Source of the DNA: Tupaia tana
Taxonomy: Eukaryota; Chordata; Mammalia; Scandentia; Tupaiidae
Length of the DNA stretch: 64,000 bases
NCBI GenBank assembly: GCA_026018925.1
Contig: JAKSZU010000032.1
Coordinates: 1,178,001 to 1,242,000, forward strand
Direction of reading: 5' to 3'
Shown here: one piece after another, positions 37,266 through 49,508 of the stretch
How positions within the stretch are numbered: the stretch's first letter is position 1
Layout: each line of letters starts with the position of its first letter
Position numbers and translations under genes: made by a program
The notes under the pieces: generated by a model
Told to the model about the DNA's origin: nothing
What the model saw: only the letters and a program-made list of their open reading frames with translations
Database searches by the model: none

Positions 37266-39440
37266 CTAACCTGAAGCCTAACTCAAACAATAGACCTAAC
37301 CCTAACCCTAGGCGGACACCTTAAGATTAACCCCAACCCTAACCTCACCCTGAGGCTAAATTCAACCGTAACACTGAACCGAACAATGCAATAGGCCTAA
37401 ACTTACTCCCTCAAACTAAGTTCGAACCTAACCTAACCTGAAACCTAACTCAAACCATAGACCTAACCCTAACCCTAGGCGGACCCCTGAATCTCAACCC
37501 CAAACATAACTTGACCCTGACGCTGTCTCCAACCGTAACACTGAACCGAAAACTACCAGTATCCCTAGACATACTCCCTCAAACGAAGTTCAAACCTAAC
37601 CTAACGTGAAAGCTAACACAAACAATAGACCTAACCCTAACCCTAGGCGGACACATGAAGCTCAACCCCAACCCTAACCTGACCCTCACGCTATCACCAA
37701 CCGTAACACTGAACCGAAAACTAACAGTAGCCCTAAACTTACTCCCTCAAACTAAGTTCAAACCTAACCTAACCTGAAGCCTAACTCAAAGCATAAACGT
37801 AACCCTAACCCTAGGCGGACACTTCAAGCTAACCCCAACCCTAACCTGACCCTGACGCTAACTCCAACCATAATACTGAACAGAAAACTAACAGTAGCCC
37901 TAAACTTACTCCCTCAAACTAAGTTCAAACCTAACCTAACCTGAAGCCTAAATCAAACCATACACCTAACCCTAACCCTAGGCGGACACCTTAAGCTCTA
38001 CCCCAAACCTAACCTGACCCTGACGCTTACTCCAACCGTAACAGTTAACCAAAAACTAAGAGTAGCCCTAAACTTACTCCCTCTAACTAAGTTCAAACAT
38101 AACCTAACCTGAAGCCTAAATCAAACCTTACACCTAACCGTAACCCTAGGCGGACTCCTTAAGCTCAACCCCAATCATAACCTGGAACTGACGCTAACTC
38201 CAATCGTAACAGTTACCCGAAAACTAACAGTAGCCCTAAACTTACTCCCTAAAATTAAGTTCAAACCTAAACTAACCTGAAGCCTAAATCAAACCATACA
38301 CCTAACCCTAACCCTAGACGGACACCTGAAGCTCAACCCCAACCCTAATCTGACCCTCACGCTAAGTCCAACCATAACACTGAACCGAAAACTAACAGTA
38401 GCCCTAAACTTACTCCCTCAAACTAAGTTCAAACCTAACCTAACCTGAAGCCTAAATCAAACCATACACCTAACCCTAACCCTAGGCGGACACCTTAAGC
38501 TCAACCCCAACCCTAACCTGACCCTCACGCAAACTCCAACCGTAACACTGAACCGAAAACTGACAGTAGCCCTAAACTTACTCCCTCAAACTAAGTTCAA
38601 TCCTAACCTTACCTGAAGCCTAAATGAAACCATAGACCTAACCCTAACCCTAGCGGACACCTTAAGCTCAACCCCAACCCTAACCTGACCCTCACGCTAA
38701 CTCCAACCGTAACTCGGAACCGAAAACTAACAGTAGCCCTAAACTTATTCCCTCAAAATAAGTTCGAACCTAACCTAACCTGAAGCCTAACTCAAACAAT
38801 AGACCTAACCCTAACCCTAGGCGGACACCTTAAGATTAACCCCAACCCTAACCTGACCCTGAGGCTAAATTCAACCGTAACACTGAACCGAACAATGCAA
38901 TAGGCCTAAACTTACTCCCTCAAACTAAGTTCAAACCTAACCTAACCTGAAGCCTAACTCAAACCATAGACCTAACCCTAACCCTAGGCAGACACCTGAA
39001 TCTCAACCCCAACCATAACTTGACCCTGACGCTGTCTCCAACCGTAACACTGAACCGAAAACTAACAGTAGCCCTAAACTTCCTCCCTCAAACTAAGTTC
39101 AAACCTAACCTAACCTGAAGCCTAACTCAAACCACAGACCTAACTCTAACCCTAGGCGGACACCTTAAGCTCAACCCCAACCCTAACCTGACCCTCACGC
39201 TAACTCCAACCGTAACACTGAACCGAAAACTAACAGTAGCCCTAAACTTACTCCCTCAAACTAAGTTCAAACCTAACCTAACCTGAAGCCTAACTCAAAC
39301 AATAGACCTAACCCTAACCCTAGGCGGACACCTTAAGCTTAACCCCAACCCTAACCTGACCCTGAGGCTAACTCCAACCGTAACACTGAACCGAAAACTA
39401 ACAGTAGCCCTAAACTTACTCCCTCAAACTAAGTTCAAAC
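37266..39440 (+). repeat. 2175-bp block, first copy of an identical pair
   Basis: The block has no mismatch by eye to 47334-49508 at an offset of 10068 bp. It covers about 13 monomers with many private variants: CCGAACAATGCAATAGGCC, GGACCCCTGAATC, ACACTTCAAGCTAACC, AAGCTCTACCCC, CCTGGAACTGACG, AACTCGGAACCG and CTAGCGGACACC. The left edge is a mismatch at 37265 (G against C), the right edge a mismatch at 39441 (C against A). No neighbouring satellite reaches this identity over such a length. Confidence 0.95.
37822..38455 (+). repeat. segment echoed 1677 bp downstream (10 monomers)
   Basis: The segment matches 39499-40132 with scattered substitutions. Shared marks are TCAAGCTAACCCC with its 1-bp deletion, ATACTGAACAG, CTCTAACTAAGTTC, AACCTTACACC, CCAATCGTAACAG and CGCTAAGTCC. 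The offset is ten monomers minus 3 bp. Confidence 0.82.
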
Positions 39441-39497
39441 CTAACCTAACCTGAAGCCTAACTCCAACCACAAACCTAACCCTAACCCTAGGCGGAC

Positions 39498-40780
39498 ACC
39501 TCAAGCTAACCCCAACCCTAACCTGACCCTGACGCTAACTCCAACCATAATACTGAACAGAAAACTAACAGTAGCCCTAAACTTACTCCCTCAAACTAAG
39601 TTCAAACCTAACCTAACCTGAAGCCTAAATCAAACCATACACCTAACCCTAACCCTAGGCGGACACCTTAAGCTCAACCCCAAACCTAACCTGACCCTGA
39701 CGCTTACTCCAACCGTAACAGTTAACCGAAAACTAAGAGTAGCCCTAAACTTACTCCCTCTAACTAAGTTCAAACATAACCTAACCTGAAGCCTAAATCA
39801 AACCTTACACCTAACCGTAACCCTAGGCGTACACCTTAAGCTCAACCCCAACCATAACCTGGCCCTGACGCTAACTCCAATCGTAACAGTTATCCGAAAA
39901 CTAACAGTAGCCCTAAACTTACTCCCTCAAACTAAGTTCAAACCTAAACTAACCTGAAGCCTAAATCAAACCATACACCTAACCCTAACCCTAGACGGAC
40001 ACCTGAAGCTCAACCCCAACCCTAACCTGACCCTCACGCTAAGTCCAACCGTAACACTGAACGGAAAACTAACAGTATTCCTAAACTTACTCCCTCAAAC
40101 TAAGTTCAAACCTAACCTAACCTGAAGCCTAACACAAACAATAGACCTAACCATAACCCTAGGCGGACACCTGACGCTCAACCCCAACCATAACCTGACC
40201 CAGACGCTCTCTCCAACCGTAACACTGAACCGAAAACTACCAGTAGCCCTAGACTTACTCCCTCAAACTAAGTTCAATCCTAACCTTACCTGAAGCCTAA
40301 ATGAAACCATAGACCTAACCCTAACCCTAGGCGGACACCTTAAGCTCAACCCCAACCCTAACCTGGCCCTGAAACTAACTCCAACAGTAACAGTTACCCG
40401 AAAACTAAGAGTAGCCCTAAACTTACTACCTCAAACTAAGTTCAAACTTAACCTAACCTGAAGCCTAACTCAAACCACAGACCTAACCCTATCCCTAGGC
40501 GGACACCTTAAGCTCAACCCCAACCCTAACCGGACCCTCACACTAACTCCAAACGTAACACTGAACCAAAAACTAACATTAGCCCTAAACTTACTCCCTC
40601 AAACTAAGTTCAAACTAACCAAATCTGAAGCCTAACTCAAACAATAGACCTAACCATAACCCTAGGCGGACACCTTAAGCTTAACCCCAACCCTAACCTG
40701 ACCCTGAGGCTAAATTCAACCGTAACACTGAACCGAAAACTAACAGTAGCCCTAAACTTCCTCCCTCAAACTAAGTTCAA
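39498..40780 (+). repeat. 15-monomer duplication, first copy
   Basis: This copy matches 42015-43298 at an offset of 2517 bp (15 monomers minus 3). Shared marks include CCTCAAGCTAACCCC, ATACTGAACAG, CTCTAACTAAG, CTAAGTCC, ACTGAACGGAAAAC, CTAACACAAACAATAG, CAGTAACAGTTACCCG and TAACCGGACCCTCACAC. A 1-bp difference near 40615 changes the offset slightly at the right end. Confidence 0.85.
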
Positions 40781-42014
40781 ACCTAACCTAACCTGAAGCC
40801 TAACTCAAACCACAGACCTAACTCTAACCATAGGCGGACACCTTAAGCTCAACCCCAACCCTAACCTGACCCTCACGCTAACTCCAACCATAACATTGAA
40901 CCGAAAACTAACAGTAGCCCTAAACTTACTCCCTCAAACTAAGTTCAAACCTAACCTAACCTGAAGCCTAACTCAAACAATCGACCTAACCCTAACCCTC
41001 GGCGGACACCTTAAGCTCAACCCCAACCCTAACCTGACCCTGAGGCTAAATTCAACCGTAACACTGAACCGAAAAATGCAATAGGCCTAAATTTACTCCC
41101 TCAAAATAAGTTCAAACCTTACCTAACCTGAAGCCTAACTCAAACCATAGACCTAACCCTAACCCTAGGCGGACACCTGAATCTCAACCCCAAACATAAC
41201 TTGACCCTGACGCTGTCTCAAACCGAAACACTGAACCGAAAACTAACAGTAGCCCTAAACTTCCTCCCTCAAACTAAGTTCAAACCTAAGCTAACCTGAA
41301 GCCTAACTCAAACCACAGACCTAATTCTAACCCTAGGCGGACACCTTAAGCTTAACCCCAACCCTAACCTGACCCTGAGGCTAAATCCAACCATAACACT
41401 GAACCGAAAACTAACAGTAGCCCTAAACTTACTCTCTCAAACTAAGTTCAATCCTAACCTAACCTGAAGAATAAATGAAACCATAGACCTAACCCTAACC
41501 CTAGGCAGACACCTTATGCTTGACCACCACCCTAACCTGACCCTGATGATTACTCCAACCGTAACAGTTAAACGAAAACTAACAGTAGCCCTAAACTTAC
41601 TCCCTCAAACTAAGTTCAAACCTAACCTAACCTGAAGCCTAAATCAAACCATACACCTAACCCTAACCCTAGGCGGACACCTTAAGCTCAACCCCAACCC
41701 TAAGCTGACCCTCACGCTAACTACAACCGTAACACTGAACCGAAAACTAACAGTAGCCCTAAACTTACTCCCTCAAACTAAGTTCAAACCTAACCTAACC
41801 TGAAGCCTAACTCAAACCACTGTCCTAACCCTAACCCTAGGCGGCTACCTTAAGCTCAACCCCAACCCTAACCTGACCCTCACGCTAACTCCAACCATAA
41901 CACTGAACCGAAAATTAACAGTAGCCCTAATCTTACTCCCTCAAACTAAGTTCAAACCTAACCTAACCTGAAGCCTAACTCAAAACATAGACCTAACCCT
42001 AACCCTAGGAGGAC

Positions 42015-43298
42015 ACCTCAAGCTAACCCCTAACCTAACCTGACCCTGACGCTAACTCCAACCATAATACTGAACAGAAAACTAACAGTAGCCCTAAACT
42101 TAGTCCCTCAAACTAAGTTCAAACCTAACCTAACCTGAAGCCTAAATCAAACCGTACACCTAACCCTAACCCTAGGCGGACAACTTAAGCTCAACCACAA
42201 ACCTAACCTGACCTTGATGCTTACTCCAACCGTAACAGTTAACCGAAAACTAAGAGTAGCCCTAAACTTACTCCCTCTAACTAAGTTCAAACATAACCTA
42301 ACCTGAAGCCTAAATCAAACATTACACCTAACCGTAACCCTAGGCGGACACCTTAAGCTCAACCCCAACCATAACCTGTCCCTGACGCTAACTCCTATTG
42401 TAACAGTTACCCGAAAACTAACAGTAGCCCTAAACTTACTCCCTCAAACTAAGCTCAAACCTAAACTAACCTGAAGCCTAAATCAAACCATACACCTAAC
42501 CCTAACCCTAGACGGACACCTGAAGCTCAACCCCAACCCTAACCTGACCCTCACGCTAAGTCCGACCGTAACACTGAACGGAAAACTAACAGTAGCCCTA
42601 AACTTACTCCCTCAAACTAAGTTCAAACCTAACCTAACCTGAAGCCTAACACAAACAATAGACCTAACCCTAACCCTAGGAGGACACCTGAAGCTCAACC
42701 CCAACCATAACCTGACCCTGACGCTATCTCCAACCGTAACACTGAACTGAAAACTACCAGTAGCCCCAGACTTACACCCTCAAACTAAGTTCAATCCTAA
42801 CCTTACCTGAAGCCTAAATGAAACCATAGACCTAACCCTAACCCTAGGCGGACACCTTAAGCTCAACCCCAACCCTAACCTGGCCCTGAAAATAACTCCA
42901 ACAGTAACAGTTACCCGAAAACTAAGAGTAGCCCTAAACTTACTCCCTCAAACTAAGTTCAAACCTAACCTAACCTGAAGCTTAACTCAAACCACAGACC
43001 TAACTCTATCCCTAGGCGGACACCTTAAGCTCAACCCCAACCCTAACCGGACCCTCACACTAACTCCAAACGTAACACTGAACCATAAACTAACAGTATC
43101 CCTAAACTTACTCCAACAAACTAAGTTCAAACCTAACCTCACCTGAAGCCTAACATCAGCAATAGACCTAACCCTAACCCTAGGCGGACACCTTAAGCTT
43201 AACCCCAACCCTAACCTGACCCTGAGGCTAAATCCAACCGTAACACTGAACCGAAAACTAACAGTAGCCCTAAACTTACTCCCTCAAACTAAGTTCAA
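42015..43298 (+). repeat. 15-monomer duplication, second copy
   Basis: This is the counterpart of 39498-40780. Private changes include CCCCTAACCTAACC near 42030, CTCCTATTGTAACAG near 42392 and CTAACATCAGCAATAG near 43151. They show independent divergence after copying. Confidence 0.85.
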
Positions 43299-46200
43299 TC
43301 CTAACCTAACCTGAAGCCTAAATGAAACCATAGACATAACCCTAACGCTAGGCGGACACCTTATGCTTAACCACCACCCTAACCTGACCCTGACGCTTAC
43401 TCCAACCGTAACAGTTAAATGAAAACTAACAGTAGCCCTAAACTTACTCCCTCAAACTAAGTTCAAACCTAACCTAACCTGAAGCCTAAATCAAACCATA
43501 CATCTAACCTTAACCCTAGGCGGACACCTTAAGCTCAACCCCAAACCTAACCTGACCCTGACGCTTACTCCAAACGTAACAGTTAACCGAAAACTAACAG
43601 TAGCCCTAAACTGACTCCCTCAAACTAAGTTCAAACCTAACCTAACCTGAAGCCTAACTCAAACCATAGACCTAACCCTAAACCTAGGCGGACACCTTAT
43701 GCTTAACCCCCACCCTACCCTAACCCTGTCGCTTACTCCAACTGTAACAGTTAACCGAAAACTAACAGTAGCCCTAAACTTACTCCCTCAAAGTAACTTC
43801 AAACCTAACCTAACCTGAAGCCTAAATCAAACCATACACCTTACCCTAACCCTAGACAGACACCTAAATTTCAATCCCAACCCTAACCTGACCCTGACGC
43901 TAACTCCAACCGTAACAGTTTCCCGAAAACTAACAGTAGCCCTAAACTTACTCCCTCAAACTAAGTTCAAACCTTACCTAACCTGAAGCTTAAATTAAAC
44001 CATACACCTAAACCTAACCCTAGGCGGACACCTGAAGCTCAAACCCAACCCTAACCTGACCCTCACGCTAACTCCAACCGTAACACTGAACCTAAAACTA
44101 ACAGGAGCCCTAAACTTACTCCCTAAAACTAAGTTCAAACCTAACCTAACCTGAAGCCTAACTCAAACCATAGACCTAACACTAACCCTAGGCCGACACC
44201 TCAAGCTCCACCTCAACCCTAACCTGACCCTGACGCTATCTCCAACCGTAATACTGAACCGAAAACTAACAGTAGTCCTAAACTTACTCCCTAAAACTAA
44301 GTTCAAACCTAACCTAACCTGAAGCCTAACTCAAATCACAGACCTAACCCTAAACCTAGGCGGACACCTTAAGCTCAACCCCAACCTTAAGCGGACCCTA
44401 ACGCAAACTCCAAACGTAACACTGAACCGAAAACTAACAGTAGCTCTAAACTTACTCCCTCAAACTAAGTTCAATCCTAACCTAACCTGAAGCCTAAATC
44501 AAACCATACACCTAACCCTAACCCTAGGCGGACACCTTAAGCTCAACCCCAAACCTAACCTGACCCTGGCGCTTACTCCAACCGTAACGGTTAACCGAAA
44601 ACTGACAGTACCCCTAAAATTACTCCCTCAAACTAAGTTCAAACCTAACCTAACCTGAAGCCTAACTCAAATCACAGACCTAACCCTAACCCTAGGTGGA
44701 CACCTTAAGCTCAACCCCAACCCTAACCTGACCCTCAAGCTATCTCCAACAGTAACACTGAACCGAAAACTAACAGTAGCCCTAAACTTACTCCCTCAAA
44801 CTAAGTTCAAATCTAACCTAACCTGAAGCCTAACTCAAACAATAGACCTAACCCTAACCCTAGGCGGACACCTTAAGCTTGACCCCAACCCAAACCTGAC
44901 CCTGAGGCTAAATTCAACCATAATACTGAACCGAAAAATAAAATAGGCCTAAACATACTCCCTCAAAATAAGTTCAAGCCTAACCTAACCTGAAGCCTAA
45001 CTCAAACCATAGACCTAACCCTAACCCTAGGCGGACACCTGAATCTTAATCCCAACCCTAACTTGACCATGACGCTATCTCCAACCGTAACACTGAACCG
45101 AAAACTAACAGTAGCCCTAAACTTACTCCCTTAAACTAAGTTCAAACCTATCCTAACGTGAAGCCTAACTCAAACCACAGACCTAACCCTAACCCTAGGC
45201 GGACACTTTAAGCTCAACCCCAACCCTAACCGGACCCTCACGCTAACTCCAACCGTAACTCGAACCGAAAACTTACAGTAGCCCTAAACTTACTCCCTCA
45301 AACTAAGTTCAAACCTAACCTAACCTGAAGCCTAACTCAAACAATAGACCTAGCCCTAACCCTAGGCGGACACCTTAAGCTTAACCCCAGCAATAACCTG
45401 AACCTGAGGCTAAATCCAACCGGAACACTGAACCGAAAACTAACAGTAGCCCTAAACTTACTCCCTCAAACTAAGTTCAATCCTAACCTAACCAGAAGCC
45501 TAAATGAAACCATAGACCTAACCCTAAACCTAGGCGGACACCTTATGCTTAACACCCACCCTAACCTGATCCTGACGCTTACTCCAACCATAACAGTTAA
45601 ACGAAAACTAACAGTAGCCCTAAACTTACTCCCTCAAACTAAGTTCAAACCTAACCTAACCTGAAGCCTAAATCAAACCATACACCTAACCCTAATCCTA
45701 GGCGGACACCTTAAGCTCAACCCCAACCCTAACCTGGCCCTGACGCTAACTCCAACAGTAATAGTTACCCGAAAACTAACAGTAGCCCTAAACTTACTCC
45801 CTCAAACTAACTTCAAACCTAACCTAACCTGAAGCCTAAATCAAACCATACACCTAACCCTAACCCTAGGCGGACACCTGAAGTTCAAACCCAACCCTAA
45901 CCTGACCCTCACGCTAACTCCAACCGTAACACTGAACCGAAAACTTACAGTAGCCCTAAACTTACTGCCTCAAACTAAGTTCAAACCTAACCTAACCTGA
46001 AGCCTAACTCAAACCACAGACCTAACCCTAACGCTAGGCGGACACCTTAAGCTCAACACCAACCCTAACCGTACCCTGACGCTAACTCCATACGTAACAC
46101 TGAACCGAAAACTAACAGTAGCCCTAAACTTTCTCCCTCAAACTAAGTTCAATCCTAACCTAACCTGAAGCCTAAATGAAACCTTAGACCTAACCCTAAC

Positions 46201-47333
46201 CCTAGGCGAACACCTTATGATTAACCCCCACCCTAACCTGACCCTGACGCTTACTCTATACGTAACACTGAACCGAAAACTAACAGTAGCCCTAAACTTA
46301 TTCCCTCAAACTAAGTTCAATCCTAACCTAACCTGAAGCCTAAATCAAACCATACACCTAACCCTAACCCTAGGCGGACACCTTCAGCTCAACCCCAACC
46401 CTAACCTGACCTCCAGGCTAACTCCAACCATATCACTGAACCGAAAACTAACAGTAGCCCTAAACTTACTCGCTCAAACTAAGTTCAAACCTAACCTAAC
46501 CTGAAGCCTAACTCAAATCATTGACCTAACCCTAACAATAGGCGGACACCTGAAGCTCAACCCCAACCCTAACCTGACCCTGACGCTATATCCAACCGTA
46601 ACACTGAACCGAAAATTAAAATTAGCCCTAAACTTACTCACTCAAACTAAGTTCAAACGTAACCTAACCTGAAGCCTAAATCAAACCACAGACCTAACCC
46701 TAACCCTAGGCGGACACCTTAAGCTCCACTCCAACCCTAACCTGACCCTGACGCTATCTCCAACCGTAACACTGAACCGAAAACTAACAGTAGCCCTATA
46801 CTTACTCACTCAAACTAAGTTCAAACGTAACCTAACCTGGAGCCTAAATCAAACCATGGACCTAACCCTAACACTAGGCGGACACCTCAAGCTAACCCCA
46901 ACCCTAACCTGACCTGACGCTAACTCCAACCATAATACTGAACCGAAAACTAACAGTAGCCCTAAACTTACTCCCTCAAACTAACTTCAAACCTAACCTA
47001 ACCTGAAGCCTAAAACAAACCATACACCTAACACTAACACTAGGCGGACACCTTAAGCTCAACCCCAACCCTAACCTGACCCTGACGCTAACTAGAACCG
47101 TAACAGTTACCCGAAAACTAACAGTAGCCCTAAACTTACTCCCTCAAACTAAGTTCAAAACTAACCTAACCAGAAGCCAAAATCAAACCATACACCTAAC
47201 CCTAACCCTAGGCGAACACCTTAATCTCAACCCCAAACCTAACATGACCCCGATGCTTACTCCAACCGTAACACTTAACCGAAAACTAACAGTAGCCCTA
47301 AACTGTCTCCCTCAAACTAAGTTCAAACCTAAC

Positions 47334-49508
47334 CTAACCTGAAGCCTAACTCAAACAATAGACCTAACCCTAACCCTAGGCGGACACCTTAAGATTAACC
47401 CCAACCCTAACCTCACCCTGAGGCTAAATTCAACCGTAACACTGAACCGAACAATGCAATAGGCCTAAACTTACTCCCTCAAACTAAGTTCGAACCTAAC
47501 CTAACCTGAAACCTAACTCAAACCATAGACCTAACCCTAACCCTAGGCGGACCCCTGAATCTCAACCCCAAACATAACTTGACCCTGACGCTGTCTCCAA
47601 CCGTAACACTGAACCGAAAACTACCAGTATCCCTAGACATACTCCCTCAAACGAAGTTCAAACCTAACCTAACGTGAAAGCTAACACAAACAATAGACCT
47701 AACCCTAACCCTAGGCGGACACATGAAGCTCAACCCCAACCCTAACCTGACCCTCACGCTATCACCAACCGTAACACTGAACCGAAAACTAACAGTAGCC
47801 CTAAACTTACTCCCTCAAACTAAGTTCAAACCTAACCTAACCTGAAGCCTAACTCAAAGCATAAACGTAACCCTAACCCTAGGCGGACACTTCAAGCTAA
47901 CCCCAACCCTAACCTGACCCTGACGCTAACTCCAACCATAATACTGAACAGAAAACTAACAGTAGCCCTAAACTTACTCCCTCAAACTAAGTTCAAACCT
48001 AACCTAACCTGAAGCCTAAATCAAACCATACACCTAACCCTAACCCTAGGCGGACACCTTAAGCTCTACCCCAAACCTAACCTGACCCTGACGCTTACTC
48101 CAACCGTAACAGTTAACCAAAAACTAAGAGTAGCCCTAAACTTACTCCCTCTAACTAAGTTCAAACATAACCTAACCTGAAGCCTAAATCAAACCTTACA
48201 CCTAACCGTAACCCTAGGCGGACTCCTTAAGCTCAACCCCAATCATAACCTGGAACTGACGCTAACTCCAATCGTAACAGTTACCCGAAAACTAACAGTA
48301 GCCCTAAACTTACTCCCTAAAATTAAGTTCAAACCTAAACTAACCTGAAGCCTAAATCAAACCATACACCTAACCCTAACCCTAGACGGACACCTGAAGC
48401 TCAACCCCAACCCTAATCTGACCCTCACGCTAAGTCCAACCATAACACTGAACCGAAAACTAACAGTAGCCCTAAACTTACTCCCTCAAACTAAGTTCAA
48501 ACCTAACCTAACCTGAAGCCTAAATCAAACCATACACCTAACCCTAACCCTAGGCGGACACCTTAAGCTCAACCCCAACCCTAACCTGACCCTCACGCAA
48601 ACTCCAACCGTAACACTGAACCGAAAACTGACAGTAGCCCTAAACTTACTCCCTCAAACTAAGTTCAATCCTAACCTTACCTGAAGCCTAAATGAAACCA
48701 TAGACCTAACCCTAACCCTAGCGGACACCTTAAGCTCAACCCCAACCCTAACCTGACCCTCACGCTAACTCCAACCGTAACTCGGAACCGAAAACTAACA
48801 GTAGCCCTAAACTTATTCCCTCAAAATAAGTTCGAACCTAACCTAACCTGAAGCCTAACTCAAACAATAGACCTAACCCTAACCCTAGGCGGACACCTTA
48901 AGATTAACCCCAACCCTAACCTGACCCTGAGGCTAAATTCAACCGTAACACTGAACCGAACAATGCAATAGGCCTAAACTTACTCCCTCAAACTAAGTTC
49001 AAACCTAACCTAACCTGAAGCCTAACTCAAACCATAGACCTAACCCTAACCCTAGGCAGACACCTGAATCTCAACCCCAACCATAACTTGACCCTGACGC
49101 TGTCTCCAACCGTAACACTGAACCGAAAACTAACAGTAGCCCTAAACTTCCTCCCTCAAACTAAGTTCAAACCTAACCTAACCTGAAGCCTAACTCAAAC
49201 CACAGACCTAACTCTAACCCTAGGCGGACACCTTAAGCTCAACCCCAACCCTAACCTGACCCTCACGCTAACTCCAACCGTAACACTGAACCGAAAACTA
49301 ACAGTAGCCCTAAACTTACTCCCTCAAACTAAGTTCAAACCTAACCTAACCTGAAGCCTAACTCAAACAATAGACCTAACCCTAACCCTAGGCGGACACC
49401 TTAAGCTTAACCCCAACCCTAACCTGACCCTGAGGCTAACTCCAACCGTAACACTGAACCGAAAACTAACAGTAGCCCTAAACTTACTCCCTCAAACTAA
49501 GTTCAAAC
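47334..49508 (+). repeat. 2175-bp block, second copy of an identical pair
   Basis: This is the counterpart of 37266-39440, carrying all of its private substitutions and indels in order. The flanks differ on both sides, so the block is embedded in a different satellite context. It is either a very recent copy or a duplicated stretch introduced during assembly. Confidence 0.95.
49218..49385 (+). repeat. representative 168-bp monomer (type A, close to consensus)
   Basis: This unit shows the usual parts in order, counted from the CCCTAG anchor. CCCTAGGCGG comes first (1-10). A palindromic CTTAAG (15-20) and AGCTCAACCCCAACCCTAACC follow. Then come tandem CCTGACCCT(G or C)ACGCTAAC words, CCAACCGTAACACTG, the only A4 tract in CCGAAAACTAAC, CAGTAGCCCTAAAC, and TTACTCCCTCAAACTAAGTTC. 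The unit ends with AACCTAACCTAACCTGAAGCC and the telomere-like run that leads into the next anchor. The next anchor is exactly 168 bp on, at 49386. Type A is defined here by CCTTAAGCTCAACCCC after the anchor. Confidence 0.95.

Larger units (their letters stand above)
39441..47333 (+). repeat. satellite block between the identical 2175-bp copies
   Basis: This block is about 47 monomers. Its left half holds a 15-monomer duplication (39498-40780 with 42015-43298). The middle, about 43.6-45.6 kb, resembles in order the kinds of unit seen at 11-12 kb and 20-22 kb. The right end has a CCTCCAGG-type unit at 46410 and a CCTGGAGCC / CCATGG unit near 46840-46860. AGGCCT-type units are at 41071 and 44933. 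Nothing non-satellite is seen. Confidence 0.87.
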
